A stretch of 64,000 bases of DNA from Nymphaea colorata (GCF_008831285.2 NC_045149.1:17623035-17687034); one strand, 5' to 3'; positions 1 through 13,682 are shown, numbered from the stretch's first letter. A program made the numbers and translations. Notes: generated by a model not told the origin, from the letters alone.

Positions 1-3000
1 TGATAGCTCCAAAGCAAGCAGTGTAGACAGTGCGCCACCCAAGCTATGTCCAGTCACATAAACATGCCAAGTAGGTCTGGTTTCTTCTGAATCATCCTTC
101 CTGTACCAATAAATATTCTATAACGATCAAATTGGAATGGCAAATTCTTCAGTCAAAACCAAGACAATAATATACCAAAACATACTTCACCTTTATCACC
201 GACTCAAGGTTACAAGTGTAACTTGGTAAATGGAGAGACCATCTTTGGCTAAAATAAGAGAAACAATCTTCTCTGACTTTTGAGATAAGATCGTAACGTA
301 TTCACAGAATCTTTGAGAAATTGATATTGTGAAAGAATAAAAGACAATTTTCAGTGCAATTTACGAATGTACACATATAGTTCTGAAGTCGTGAAAGAAT
401 AGAGTTGATTTTCAGCATCTAGTTCAAATTTCAAATTTTTATGAGGTTATAATATTTTCACATACATAGACAATACAGATTATAGGAGCAGAAGCAAGAA
501 GAGATAAAACAACTTTTATGCAGTGCCTAAGCTCAATAATTTATGAAAGAATAATCCAGGAAAACAAACCACTTACACAAAGCCTATTGAGGTTCTGATC
601 AAAGAAAGAATCCTATTTCTGACTGAATCATATGCACTCAAGAACCCACTATGAACCTGAGAATAAGATTCCAGAATAGTGAGGTGCAATAGTTGTACAG
701 AGTAGCTAATTAATATTGCCACAGTGACATGGAGAACCGGAGGTTTTGCATGAAACCTTTAGATGAACTTTCACCTGAATTTCTTGTTTGAAGTCACCTC
801 CTATCCTCTCAGGGTTCAATCTGTTGAACAGAAAAACAAATCAGAACTTCGAAAGAACCAGCACCAACAACAGTGAACAAAAACAATTCCTATTATCATC
901 TGAAAAATAGATCTGGGTAACTGATTAGACTTAATTTTGAGCAACCAAAGATTTCAATTTGGGCATGCCAGTAGGCAGGAAAATGCTGACCAAGTATGTG
1001 GCCGCTGCTATGTTTGTCTCAGCAGACACATATCATGAAAGATGAAAGGAAACAAAAATCATGCAGTTATATACATGCATCTCAGTAGATGATAGTGGTC
1101 ATACACATGGATAATGGACACACAACTTAGGTACCCACACAAGGACATGCCTTTTGGCACCTGAAGCTACACTTATTCAAAATAGGAGGGACCATTATGG
1201 CCAATCTTGACCCACCTTTGGTTGCGACATAACACCCCCGAAATTTAGTCTCGTATCTAAGACAAAGAAATCTTCAGGGATTTATAAGGGGCCAGCTGAA
1301 AGATAGCTTGTCTTGGTTCCTAACCTTTTTAAGGTTGGAATAAAAGATGCTATGAAGGCAGGTTGAAATCCGCCAAACTGAGATCTCGAGCCCAATGTAG
1401 GAGTGTATCAGGTTGTTACAATGGTATCAGAGCTGGTTCAAGTTGAAGGCATCTGGTGACCCAAGGAGCTGCCCTTGGTGTGAGATCGACAGCTTTCTAA
1501 AAGAAAGAAAAAGAGGATAAGCTTCCAAAAGGAGACCGGACATGGAAGAAACAAGAAGAGAAGGCCATGATGATGATGATCCTATGTTCGTTTTCACCCT
1601 GCCCCAAAAATTATCGGAAAAAGATCTCTCTAGACCTTTACAACACTCAAACCTGGGTCTCACATGTGTGAACGTGCATGCCTTAATAGGGGTGGATTGT
1701 GACACACAGAAAGTTTAATCTCATATCTAAGATTGAAAGAAATCTTTGATGAGGCTGGACACTAAAAAAAATATTGGCTTGGTTTCTAACCTTATTGACG
1801 TTGGAACTAAAGTTGCAGGAGGTTTGTTGAATTCATCAAACTGAGAGCCCAAACCCAATGTAGGAATGGGTCGGGTTGTTATAGCGCCCATAAAGTATGG
1901 ACAGCATTGGTCCCATATGTGAAATGGTTAAGAATGAAAAAGCACAATAAATACAAAATGATTGGATGTGATATTCAATCTTTTGAAAATTAGCACAAAA
2001 TTTAGCCACAAATATCACAATATTTTTGAAAATATCATGATATTAACGAGAAAAACAAAGAAAACGATAAAAACAGGAAAATATCGCGATAAATTGAAAA
2101 AACATTAAAAATTAATTTATTGTGATTTTATCGAGATTTTTTCATTTTCTGTTTTTATTTTTTTCAACTTGTCTTTCATCGTTTTATTTCCTCTAGTTTT
2201 AGGTATTTAACTTGATCTCTTAAAAATACTTCTTAGTTTTTCATTCTCTATTTTTAACTAACATTTTGATTTTTTTTAGTTTTTTTAAAACTCCGAGATT
2301 TTTCTGAAAAGAACAACTTTGCCGATAAATACCTGAGAAAAACCTCACAGATAAAAACCCAAGAACAATATTTGCAGCTATGGCACAAATGCAATGGTTT
2401 ATACATGCAAATGGAGGACACATATACGTGCACATGCATAAAGTTCGTGACATAAACCAACAAATCATGGTATTTGCAAATCCTTATTTAATCTGACAAA
2501 AAACAGGTGCCATTGTCATCTAAAGCAATGGAATAACAATTTTTTCTTAATTTAAAGCACAATGGTAAAACCATAAAGGGTGTGTCTTTGTACAGAAGTC
2601 TTCACGAGCACTTTGGCTCCTACCTGATTTAGAAATATGTGGCTATTTTTTGGATTAAGTGAAAAAAGTAAACATCCAAATGAATATTTGCCAATAATTT
2701 CATAGAATATAGCAACAACAGTGTTAATATTTTGACAACTGAAGGAAGAGAATGGTAAAAGTCAGAACCCAAGGAAAGAAAAAAGATAGTCATCAAATCA
2801 TACTTATTGAAGTAAAATGAAATTACCCAGCAGGAACTAGCATTAAATCAGTTCGCAAATCCTTCCATTTAGCCTGGTAAGAAGTGAAGAATGTCAGGTG
2901 AGAATGACATGAAAAGAAAACCACTGTCACAGATGTCATTTCACAGATAGTAATCAGTGAGGTTCTCCTCAGAAATTTTCTAAAACTTCATTTTCTTCAA

Positions 3001-6000
3001 AAAATAAAAATACAAAAAGTAATTTAAGAAAAACTATTTGAGTATATAGGATTCAAAATAGTTATGAAGATCTCAAAAGAAACGAAATATATGCTTAAAG
3101 TGCACATGCAAAAGTTTATTTTAACAAGGGGAAAAATACTCCTTTGATAAAAAAATTTATTCTTTTTTGGTGATAATATTACAATATTTTAAATTTCGCC
3201 AGTATTTGACAATGAGAAGAACTTCTTAACAATATCATTCTTAAAAGTTAAAACTTACTTGCTCTGTCCCTCTGAAAGCAATTACTAATCTTCTTTTTAT
3301 AGGGTCACGCCAAAAGGCCACCTGCAACAACGGTTTTCCTTTAGCTGTTTTCTGAACTATAAACTGAAGCTTATTGTTTTAGACTTTTAGCACAGGCCCA
3401 CAGGGTATTATAACCATCCTTCATTATGTGAAAATCTTGAGACACAACCAAACAGAAGAGAGGGAACTCACTTCAAATTTGCAGAATAGAACGGTACCTG
3501 TGTATCAGTTGAGACATTATCAAGAAAGCAGATCTTCTCAAATTCAGACTTGATAAAACTTGGACGGCCCAGTGAAGTTGCAAGCATAGCCCAAGCCTCC
3601 ATTGCACTCTCTGCAGTCAAGAACAATGCCTTCATCTCCTCTGCATGCCCTTGATGTACGGGTAACACCATGTTGCTCACTTCTGTGTTATCATCCGTGG
3701 GAGAAATATCTGAGGAAGTACTGCTGGAAACTGATTCACCACCTTCAGACTTCTGTACAGACTCCTTTTCCTCTTGAGCAAATGCTGCAGTAAGTACCAT
3801 CAATGTTCCAAGGATGTTGTCTGCTTGCCTCAACATGTCCCATGATACTTTCTTCAAATCCACTGATAATGATTGGGACTTCTCTACAGCAGATGATGAA
3901 TCACAAATGATATCACTATCATTCTTTTCTGGAGACGCTAATCCAGATTCAACATACCCTTCATTTGCATTTCTCATTGACAGCATGCCCATCCTACTTA
4001 TTATGTCATAACCATCCCATTTTAGTCTCTCAAGAACAGGAAAACCAAGCTTCTTTATGACATTACCCTCCACAGTTTGATTGACTACATCAGCAACATG
4101 CATCCAGAAATAATCATATGACTGCTTTGAATCACCTTCTTTTTCTTCAGGTTCTGATCTGCTAGCAACATGATCAGTTTCCCTTTTCTCATGATCAACA
4201 GAGATCTTTTCACCGTGTTGTGTGCTTATATCCAGTTTTTCATCCACATTTGCCTCAGACGATGGAGTACCGTTTACATCATTATCAGTCAATGACTTTA
4301 ACCTTCCAAATGCAAACTCTACAAACTTTCGAGTCTGTACACTCTCAGAGCCATGAACAAATTTTAGAGCAGAACCTAGACCATTAACTCCAAAAAGATC
4401 TGAAACAAAAGGTATCTTCCAGCCTTGCTTCTCACTATCTATTTCTTCAAAGCTTTTGTATTCAACCTGACCAAAATACAGGAAAAAACATGGTCGATAA
4501 ATGGCTCAATCATAACTTTTATGGAATGGGAAAGTTAAGCAAGCAAAGCTGCAAAGGCAAGATCAACATGCATGAAGTGCACACACAAATTGTCCTTGTG
4601 GAACAGTAAACTTAATCCATAGAGAGAAAGGGAAGAAGATGCTTACTACTTAAACATGATATTAATTAAACTGACAGCCTGTTTATCTAGATGGCAAGGA
4701 CTAGTTAATGTCCTGTTATTCAGAAATAAGGACAAAGTGATAAGATTTGATAGGACCATGAGAAAAGGGCACACTATGCCACAGAAGCACAGAAATTTAA
4801 ATTGCAAGAATGACCCTAAGCATTTTTCATGTCAAACGATAATTTGGAAAGAATCTCCATAAACAAAAATAAGCAAACCAACATCTAGAGTGAATGGAGC
4901 TGCGCTTTAGCAGGAGCTGTATGGCATTTAAGAGATTCCCAAGTTCAGAAAAAAGTTTCGAAGTACCTCCAGAAGTATCTGTCCACCACCGCCCATACCT
5001 CCCAATTCTACCTGTATATTGTGTACATCCCCTGAGAAGAGTGAACAAGTTCCTCGTGAATGTAACCTTTAAACAAGAGGTTACTTAAAATATCTCTAGC
5101 TCACCACAAAGCAAATAGTTCATAACATGAGACTTTGAAGTATGTCCAGCCCATATACAACTTAGCATTTGAAGATGCACACATGCAAACATAAATACAA
5201 ATTAAAAATGATGATTTTCGCTTTTGTTGTAGCGAAAAAAGGAAAAATAAGAAAACATGAACCTGAGAAAAGATAGAAGTCAGAGACTTCTCTTTTGTCC
5301 AGAGGAAGAAGGTAAAATAAGAAAAGAAAACAAGAAAAAGATCACCCCCATAGAACACTATAATCAACAACACCATTTCCTAGTGGAAGATCATCAAAAT
5401 ACCAACTAGTGCATGAATGTGAAAAAAAGCCACCAAACAGTGACAATGAGGAAGGCTAAAGAAAGGACAATCAGCCTTACCATCAACAAGTGATTCAAGG
5501 CTAATCCCAGCATTGCCCATGCGCTTATGTGGAGTTACAAGGTTTGCATCCCAAGCGGCAATCTTAATGGTACAAAAATTCCACAAAGAACACTCTTCAT
5601 CAATGGTCGAAAGTCACAGAAACACAAAAAATAAGTGTAGGGCATTAAGGTTCACAATACTAGAACATGATAAAGCAGGATTCAAGTTCTTCAAGTTCAA
5701 TTACAACATGGAAACAGAAAACAAGATTAAACCAAGACAGGACTGGTGCCTGGTGGGATGGATCGAGCAAGCAATACCGGTAATCACCAATTTTCTTCAT
5801 CCCTAACCTCTAATATAAATATGAAATGAAACATAATGATGGCCAAATATATTTTTCAGAACAAAACCTAGAAAAGCATTGTCAAATGATTTATCCACTA
5901 GGGCTAATTTCTGTCAGTGGCTGAAAGTGAAAGTACTGATTAGACATTAGAGTTTCTTAAGCTTATGGCCCAAAACTATACAGGAGCTAACTGGAACTTC

Positions 6001-7952
6001 AGGAGAAATAAAAATTGAACACATTCTCAAAGGAGCATTAAACTGGATAAAAGAGATATCATGGTCCAGTTCTATTTACAGCATTTTTAGCAGTATCATA
6101 AAGAATACAAGTTGTCAGTACACTAGCGCAATTACTATTCCAATTGGATAGATGAAACATTAGCATATAAATGCAATTTCTGAAGGCTTATGACTAAGGA
6201 GGAAAATGGTGCACCTGTAAGCTTTTTATAGGAGGATTCTTCATATTAATAATAAATTTCTCGTTCCAAATTGGCTCTTTAGTCCTGTCAGCATGAAATT
6301 TACAAAGTGATGGAAATACAAGGTACCACAAGTATCTAATTCGATTAGCAGATTTGATGTACTTCTCTCGAAAGCTGAAACATGATTACTCATGCTGTTT
6401 ATAGTTTGTGCAAACCCACCCAACCCTCCTTCCCTCCCCGAGATAAAAAAAAGGAAAAAAAAAAAACAAAGCTTTCTTGCAGGACTCAAATAAGCTTCTT
6501 TTTCCAGAAAATCAAGTTTACCAAATGATGAATGAATAAAATATGAGCAACTCAAATATTGAACATGTCACCTATAGGAAAGGTAAAATGTTTCAAACAG
6601 CAGGTAGCCGAATGAGTACAGCAATCCTACAGGTCCTAGAAAAACTTTATTGAAAAGAAACTAATCTTTGAGTTTCACTGACATACCAACCAGTGCTGAG
6701 AAGGAATAGTGTGGAACTTACGCCCATTTTGTCTTGCTCTTTACAACCTGATTGTCATATTGTATAATTACATAAGGATCACTTGTTCCCTGAAGATTTT
6801 GCATCAGCAAAAAAAAAAAAAAAAAAAGTCATATTACTTCCACAGTTTCACCATAAGAACAGAATTGAACTGTCAATGAGCGTACAGCAGAAATTCCTTG
6901 CAAGATATTCCTAGACCTTAGGAACTACTTTAACATGACCCCGTTCCTATAGCAAAACCTTTATATGGCACAATTCTACCTAGGACTAAACTTTGTTAGA
7001 ATATCTGTGTCCAAGAAGCCCATCCAGAGAATTTAACCAATGATCAGTAAAGAGAGAAGAGGCAAAGGACGAACCCATGGATCCATGGCAGGCAAATCAA
7101 CACCCTTCTTCAAATTGACAATTAACTGCCCATCATAAACCTCACGAAGGAACTGCCTGAAAAGATAAATACTTCACAGATAAGAATCAACGACCAAGAA
7201 AACATCTTATACTCCATAGTTTTTTAACAATCAAATCAAACAATAAATGCTTCAAAAACCCAAAAAAACCTAGAAATCTACCAATTGGAACAATCTGAAT
7301 CCATGCAAATGAAAATCCTCGAAAAGAAACACCAACAAGGATCATAGTCTCCTATAGCAATTCAATAACAAAAGGAAAAAAAAAAATCAACAGCAATGAG
7401 AGACTAAAGATAAACGAAGGAGATAAACAAATTGCAGAGGAAATCATATTTCCCTACTCGGATAGGTATACTGTCTGGCACTCGGCAGCATCAATCTCAC
7501 GTGTCCCCACATTATCCTGCCTCAACCAATATAAAACCTCTGTTACTATCAAAGCCATCCCAAGCAGGCACGCAAACACCAAACAGACAAACCATGAAAA
7601 AATGAGTTCCGCAAGCAAGAAAGAATGCGTCGATACTCACTGGAGGGCTGGTATACGCCTCGAAAGCAAAACCAGCAAGCACGACGGCGAGGTTGAGATC
7701 AAAAGGAACGCGATCATCGTTCCTCTCTATGTCTTCCGCAGAAGCTTGCACTGACTCCTCGTTCTTACGAAAGAAGCAGCGGATGACGTCATTCCGCGCC
7801 CTATACTTCACGCGCAGTGAAGAAGGTCTCGCGCCCAATTTCTGAGGACACAAGATCAGCGCATAGCTTCGACAGTGAAGAGATTGGGCAGTGGGGAGGT
7901 AGCAGCCCCGTGGAAATGGTGTCAATACGCCACAGATGAAGAAGGACCCCAT
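1..7952 (-). CDS. C2-domain class 3 (alpha/beta hydrolase) lipase, N-terminal 13 exons, partial
   Basis: Predicted triacylglycerol/galactolipid-type lipase. Exons on the minus strand, all phase-consistent: 7952-7641, 7516-7458, 7156-7075, 6789-6722, 6284-6215, 5562-5481, 5031-4967, 4466-3498, 3321-3259, 2873-2827, 820-775, 656-577, 100-1; together 2,043 bp or 681 codons without a stop. Residues about 1-80 are basic and Ser/Arg-rich and could be an organelle transit peptide. Residues about 128-250 form a C2 domain (GTSDPYV, then AAWDANLVTPHKRMG). An acidic Ser-rich linker follows. The lipase core starts at RRLVIAFRGTEQ; the nucleophile elbow GHSLGGALS has its Ser at bases 43-45 (residue about 667). 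The catalytic Asp and His lie beyond the left edge. The layout matches the Arabidopsis C2-plus-lipase protein I associate with At4g13550 (from memory). Substrate and location are inferred. Start chosen as the first ATG of an ORF leading directly into the conserved FDLNLAVVLAGFAFEAY segment. Confidence 0.9.
1223..1883 (+). mobile_element. TRIM-like miniature LTR retrotransposon in a lipase intron
   Basis: Two diverged direct repeats of about 190 bp (about 1223-1420 and 1698-1883) share blocks such as TATCTAAGA, GGTTTCTAACC/GGTTCCTAACC, CCCAATGTAGGA and a GGTTGTTA end. Directly after the first repeat is TGGTATCAGAGC (1422-1433), the initiator-tRNA-Met primer binding site of plant LTR elements. 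A purine-rich stretch (about 1688-1696) precedes the second repeat. The 277-bp interior has no gag or pol. LTR-PBS-short interior-PPT-LTR is the definition of a TRIM. It sits in the 2-kb intron between the 820-775 and 2873-2827 exons, in the orientation opposite to the host gene. I could not find a convincing target-site duplication, so the insertion is probably old. Confidence 0.7.
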
Positions 7953-8110
7953 GGACGTTGGTAAAAGAGCTTCTGAATTTGGCGGACTGATCGGATTTTA
8001 GACAAGGGACGACTGACGATAAAAGATGAGGGGCGCCATCTCGAGCTTCTAGACGTCGCTTTTCTAGAAGTAATTGACGTCACGCGAGAGAGAGAGAGGG
8101 GAAATTGATG
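7953..8110 (-). promoter_or_regulatory. Lipase upstream region with a TGACGTCA palindrome
   Basis: The region just upstream of the lipase ATG contains the perfect 8-bp palindrome TGACGTCA at 8075-8082, a bZIP (TGA/CRE-type) site, followed by a short GA run at 8085-8099. The distance of about 125 bp from the start codon suits a proximal promoter or 5' UTR. Regulatory function is inferred from the motif only. Confidence 0.35.
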
Positions 8111-11100
8111 GCCGACCAGGTATCTCTACCGCCGGATTTCCAGAGAACGCTCAAACGATTCACTATTATGTTCGGAGATCGATATCTACAGATCCAAAAC
8201 ATGCAACCTCCCTACTTCCTCTCCTGTGCTCAAGGAAAGCCGGAGAATCAGAAGAACCAGAGAAGCAGAACTCGAGTTATCTCGTTCCTTTTTCCGATCG
8301 CCTTTCTCTTAATAACCTAGTCTCAATCTATTCCTTCTCTTCTGATGAAAAGGATCAGCTAGTATAGATTGTATCACGGAGACAGAGACGTAGATTCCGA
8401 CGCTAGAGACCGCCTCTGGCCTGACGTGTCTCTTCTTGAAGACGATGGTCCAGGATAACGATTTGAAATCCCCCGCCAAGCCAAGCGTGTGGTAGGCCGT
8501 TGGCGGCATGGCGGACGATGCCTCTAGACTAGAGCTCCTCTGCTTCGGAAAAGACCCTCATCATAAAGATATATTACAAATCTGCCATATCTCGTAACGC
8601 GGGAACCTGTGGGTTAGCCGTTGGCTTTCTTGGTGAAATCAAAATTTTTCTTTCGGTCCCTGGATTTGGCTACAAATTCCAGATACGGGCTTATCATTTC
8701 TCATTTTCTGATACCAGTCATCCTTAAGCTAAGAAGTTTTTCAGGACGAATAGGTTTCGCTGAGATGCTCTGCGGACTGCGGAGCTAACTGACGTGCTTC
8801 GCCAAAAATAATCTGAGGGCAGATGAAGATCGTCTGAAAACCGAACCAAAATCCCATGAGTAAAGCCTTGAGACCTTGCTAGCTATTTGTCTTCAATATA
8901 GTCGTACTTAAGTCTCTGGTTAGGTCGGAGGTCAATGTTGGACTGACAACAGGAGATGAGCCCAAACCAACCATCAAGATGAAAAAGGAATCTTTAATTA
9001 AAAAATGACCGCAAAAAATAGTGCTCATCTCATACCCAGCCGGTTATAAGATCGTAACTGAATGTTTATTACTGTAATATCTTCACAACTTAATGCACAA
9101 GAAATTCTTCAGGTCCTTATCGGCACTAAGTGTCAATTTGAGCTTGGTTCAATCAGATCAGATTCAAATCTATTGCTTCTAGTATGCAATCAAAGTCCTT
9201 CACCAACAAAGTTGGTTTGAAGTATTCATGCCCCAACAATTAAAGCTAGGTTCATTCAGGTCATTTTCCCAGAACTAGTCTCGGTTCAAGTCAAAGAGTA
9301 AGAGGACCCAAGGTTGACATATATTCAAGGCAAAATCCTGTTCATTATATCAAGCATGTGTTCGGATTGCATTTTGATTTGCATGCACAACTTCATACCC
9401 AATAAGGCTCCGAACAAGTGCAGGATGAACAGGTAGACCACAAGATGCGAGAGTTGCAACCACTTAACAAGTGGTTGGTTTTAACATGTCTGCAACGCAA
9501 TGCCAAAGAGTATAAACAACGCAGAAACAAGTAACTTATACTATTATCCGAGGAGCTCATCAGAAATGCCTTTACCGCTATTCTGTTGATGTATACGAGT
9601 TGAACCAAGTTGGATGTAGACATTTACCAAGATTTAATACAAAATTACGCCAATCAGCACGGAAGCGAGGCTCAGTCTGGATCGAAATCAATCTCGGATG
9701 AAGTCAGAATTTTCAAATGAAGTCCAAGTCATAAATCATAATCTTCACTAAACACTGAAACCTGAAGCAACATTTGCTCAAAGCTATGGCTGCCACACAC
9801 GCACACCATCAAGCAGACAAGTATATGGATGCAGTTACAACAATTACAACAAGCCCCATCTCATGTTATGCTGCTGTTCTGGTCCAATTGATAATATTGA
9901 TAGCCAGCTTGAATAACCATTCATCACCATCTTGACATTTCATGGAATAATTTATTAAGGTAACAACAACTGCAGCAAAAGAAAACAAAAACGAGGCCAA
10001 ACAGCGCCTGTAATCAGCCAACAGAGGAGTTCCAAAAATGAGTTCTTATTTCTCTCGTCTACAAATATCCCTAAGAGCCTGATTTCACAAAGAATACTAT
10101 AACTCACGTATATGATCATGTCAACTCTTCATTGAAGGTACCGATCTTGCATGGGCTGTGAAATAAGACTAGGTAATGAACAATTCCCGTTTTGTAAGGG
10201 AACCTTGTGAGATATGAAATGCCTTTTCTCTTGCACATTTTAAGATATATCTGGGTGAAATATCAACACTCTGAGAAAGAAACAGGAACAAATTCACAAA
10301 TAGGTTAACTGTACTGCATGTTCCTGCAACTAGAAATCATAATCCTGCCTAATTCGTCCAGAGAATTGCTCTTCAGTGCAACAAGGGCATAACCACAGAC
10401 ACATTTCCCATGGATCAGAATATCATAGGTAAAGGAACGCACACAGGCAAATTCAAGAGCATCAACATATTGCCAAAGATGAAGAAGAATCATCTTCTTT
10501 TTCAAAATATGAATGGCAATTGTAAAGAAAAAGGGGCATAGAAACAAAATACTTTGGTCAGGTCATAAGATCCTCTGAGATACAACGAGCTTCACCCCCT
10601 CAAGAAATCGGCAATGTTCATTTGAAGTTTTAAAAAAGAAAAGGAAGTGTCACTGGTGCAAGACCCATACAAATGCAGTTTAACGAGCAAGAGTTCATCA
10701 GAACCTATTAAACAAGGTTCAGATCCCTTAACTGAAAGCTCAACCAGAAGCTAGAACCTATTAAAAACCTACCAGGAGAACACTCTATTAGGTCTTACTA
10801 AAATTAGACGAATACCAGACTAAATTGGTTCAACAAACTGGCATTGCAAACCCAAACCGTGTCATGTAGCCGTGGATCCACTTGGTGTGACTCGAGAGTT
10901 TTAAAAAATAAGGATATGGAACTTGTTTAGACATTCTTACTAGGAAATCAGATGGTCCCTGGAACAGCTGGAACATGTATTCAATGTTAAGTGGGCAGTT
11001 CTACTCTCCAACGTGCCATCCAAAGTGATTCAGTAAGCTCCAGACACAAAGCCCCAAAGATAGCTTAAGCGTAAGAAAATCACAGCCGCGTAAAAAAATT

Positions 11101-11870
11101 ACAGTTCCACTCCCAATATGAACACTAACAAACCAAAGACTAAGCCCAATCCGATCATGCGTAACTCTAAATGTAGGAAGATATACATATATCTAGACAT
11201 CAAAATGGAACAGAACCAACATAAAAACATGCAAATACATTATTACAGATGACATGAATTACTAAATGTCATAAGCAGATTCATATCATGACCGAGAGAA
11301 TAAATTCTGGTAAACAAAAGCACACTGAAACTACAACCTCACGGACGCAAAAAATTCTAAAACCCTAAAGAAACTCAATCCCCGAAAAGAGCGTTTTGGA
11401 GACTGAATCCGAAAGATGACTAAAAAGAGTCAAGGGGCGAACGGTTCCAACGATCTCCACGGGAAAAAAACTAGAAGTTGCTCAAGAAATTGACATTCCA
11501 AGAGGTTCGTCGACGTTCACCGTGACTCGGGATGCGCCGATTTGTCAACATAAACAGGATAATACGCATCCAACCGAACAATGCCCAAATCGATCCCGCT
11601 TGACTTGATCAAGTGCTTGTTTATTACGGATACAACAAACATAAAAGAAACCCACAAGAAGAGCCGGAAAGAGCAAAACTCATAGAGCCACAATAAAGTT
11701 TTCCTTTTATAGAAGTACTAACATCCGTCGGCAGCCTAAGAGGCAAACTACCGATCAAACACTACGAAGGGGAATAAAGCTCTGCAATCCACTGAATCCC
11801 ATGGATGGAGAGTAAAATATAGCAAGACACTGCTATCCACATGCTGAAGTGACTAGGACGAGGAAGACGC
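8111..11870. other. Intergenic stretch without a recognisable gene
   Basis: Only short open frames occur here, none longer than about 100 codons, and none shows a domain, conserved motif or exon-like codon pattern that I recognise. The right-hand part, roughly 11700-11870, is likely 3' UTR of the small acidic gene that follows. A non-coding transcript cannot be excluded. Confidence 0.5.
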
Positions 11871-12053
11871 TCAATTGATGTCACTGTCGTCAAAGTCGTC
11901 CTCGAACGCATTGAAGAAGTAGTCATCGGTAAGGGGTTTGTCCGGCAGGGCGTCGGTGATCACGTCCAGGGAATCGCCGTCGTCAACGTCCATGGCGACG
12001 GTGGCGCCTTGCTCGTCCATCGAGTGGTACACGTACAGAGGAACGGGCTTCAT
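11871..12053 (-). CDS. Small acidic protein resembling COP9 signalosome acidic subunit (CSNAP/CSN9)
   Basis: Single-exon 60-residue protein. It starts with MKP, has an acidic middle, and ends in a Phe/Asp-rich tail, YFFNAFEDDFDDSDIN. Human CSNAP (COPS9) also starts MKP, is 57 residues and ends in a very similar FFNDFEDLFDDDD-type tail; that tail is what places CSNAP in the COP9 signalosome, which removes NEDD8 from cullin-RING ligases. The ATG at 12053 was chosen because it matches the family N-terminus; the frame is open upstream but without an ATG. The similarity is short and partly compositional, so an unrelated acidic microprotein is possible. Codon use is GC-rich compared with the surroundings, as expected for a conserved coding exon. 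Confidence 0.7.
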   Translation of the reverse strand: MKPVPLYVYHSMDEQGATVAMDVDDGDSLDVITDALPDKPLTDDYFFNAFEDDFDDSDIN

Positions 12054-12085
12054 CGATGCGTCGCACGGAGACACGGGAGAGAGAA

Positions 12086-12119
12086 GGGGAGGGGGCGGGG
12101 GCGGGGGCGGGGGCGGGGG
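12086..12119. repeat. G-rich hexamer tract (GGGGGC)n, potential G-quadruplex
   Basis: Five runs of four or more G separated by single C lie 33-66 bp upstream of the acidic-protein ATG. The G-rich strand is the plus strand, the template of the minus-strand gene, so the transcript would be C-rich. The pattern meets the usual G-quadruplex rule of four G-tracts with short loops. It lies in the likely 5' UTR or core promoter. Confidence 0.7.
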
Positions 12120-13508
12120 AATGGATCGACCGCGGAGGGCGCGTGCGACCGCGAAGGGAAGAAAAATAGGCGGATCTTGACTTCCTGGATCGGGTCATGA
12201 GTCTTCACTGGATCTCAATTCGAACTCTTTACAAATAAAATAGCGAAGACACGTTTACCTGTAGATTTCTTTCAATTAACCACCCATTTCTCATGTAATT
12301 CAAGTAGCGAAAATGAAGGACATTAGAACATAGGCATACTTTCATTACTTCATCAAAACTTTAACATGTTTCCGCGAGATTTTTATCCTAATCCAGATGG
12401 AACAACCAGGACGTGACCATGCTTCTAAGTTCTAATTTATTCTTAGACTAAAATAGTCTCCAATTTACAGAAGGGGAGAACCAACGGCACCTTGAACACG
12501 TAATGATTATTCCAATGAAGCATATGCAGCCTGCTGGGAGATAGCTCCCCACTTTAATTTCAAACAAATGAGATGTATACAGGGAGAAAAAAAAAAAATA
12601 GAACAGCTCAAAAACCATGGCAGCTAGAATATACAAGCGGATCATCTGCCAATGGACTTAGAACCAGAAAATAGAAAACCAAAAAACAGGTATGCATATG
12701 CATCAGCCTATGGCATTCAGGATAGAACAAAAACTAGGTGGCCAGAACGCTGCCACCTCCAATCCGTTTAGAACCAATCGCAGAGCAGCTGTAGGAATGA
12801 CCTTGACCGTTGATATTGACTAAATAACTTAGAAAACTCATTTTGCTCGAAATGAAAAACCTGCGGATAATTCTTCGACAACGCTAGAGACTTTTAGATA
12901 AACTGACGGTGAAAGGAGGAGGTTTGAGGCGTGTGGTGAACAGTTTACTCTCATTTTATCCTGATTGGTGGGATCATAGGACTGGGCATTGGACCAAGCT
13001 AACACAAAGTCAGGCTCCAGTATGAGCATGACGTACTACAGAGAATTCATCAAAATAGCAGAAAGCAAGCATTCTTCTCGTATGCCTCTCGTGGATGTGG
13101 GCTCCTTGTGGCTGAACCACGTAAAATCGTGTCATTCTCATAGACGTCTCTATAACACTTCAAGACTCACAAACCCTCTTTCTACATTCACAATTTCTTT
13201 GTCTTTTCTAAATAATATCCAACCAAAACAGTATATAGATCCGATTATCCGAACCACCCCACCAAAGATTCAAATTTTGACACTCCGATTTCACTCTCAG
13301 ATAATGATTTGCACTCTCCATTACATTGTCATGTTGTCTTCCCTTGCTGAAGACAGCTAAAAACCTACATTTACAGTTCGGAAATTAAGCCACGTTTAAC
13401 TATTAAGCATTAAGCAGGAAGATGATTAAGCTAGTAATCGTATGAGGATAATTTTTATAAACATGTGATACGAGAGGGTCCCGAAGTATGAACTAGTAGC
13501 TTACTGTC
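12120..13508. other. Intergenic stretch without a recognisable gene
   Basis: AT-rich DNA between the acidic-protein promoter and the left end of the duplicated block. The open frame at 12989-13360 (123 codons, plus) has no recognisable motif and reads like chance. I see no RNA gene or mobile element. Confidence 0.5.
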
Positions 13509-13682
13509 CTCAAACACGAGTACAGCAGATGTAGGATAAGGGTCCTGCTTCTGAACTTTGGACTCGGCGTCACCAAAACTGTAATGCGTAATATCACCAG
13601 CAGGAGGAAGTTATGGAAGAGATTACTGAAATAAGAGCTGGTGGTTGCAACGCGTTTTGGTCATGCAACAACTCCGCTTGGC

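Noticed and set aside
7512-7640. Lipase exon 1 reading on beyond 7641 to a stop at 7512
   Set aside because: A GTGAGT donor at 7640 and a phase-matched next exon at 7516 give the conserved continuation, so the extra residues are intron.
8074-8367. Two overlapping plus-strand frames next to the lipase promoter, read as a possible divergent gene
   Set aside because: No domain, start context or splice pattern, and the frames end quickly; composition reflects GA/CT-rich promoter DNA.
11938-12200. Gly/Arg-rich and Ala/Pro-rich frames over the G-rich tract
   Set aside because: Produced by the GGGGGC repeat in other frames; the CSNAP-like frame is the one with family similarity.
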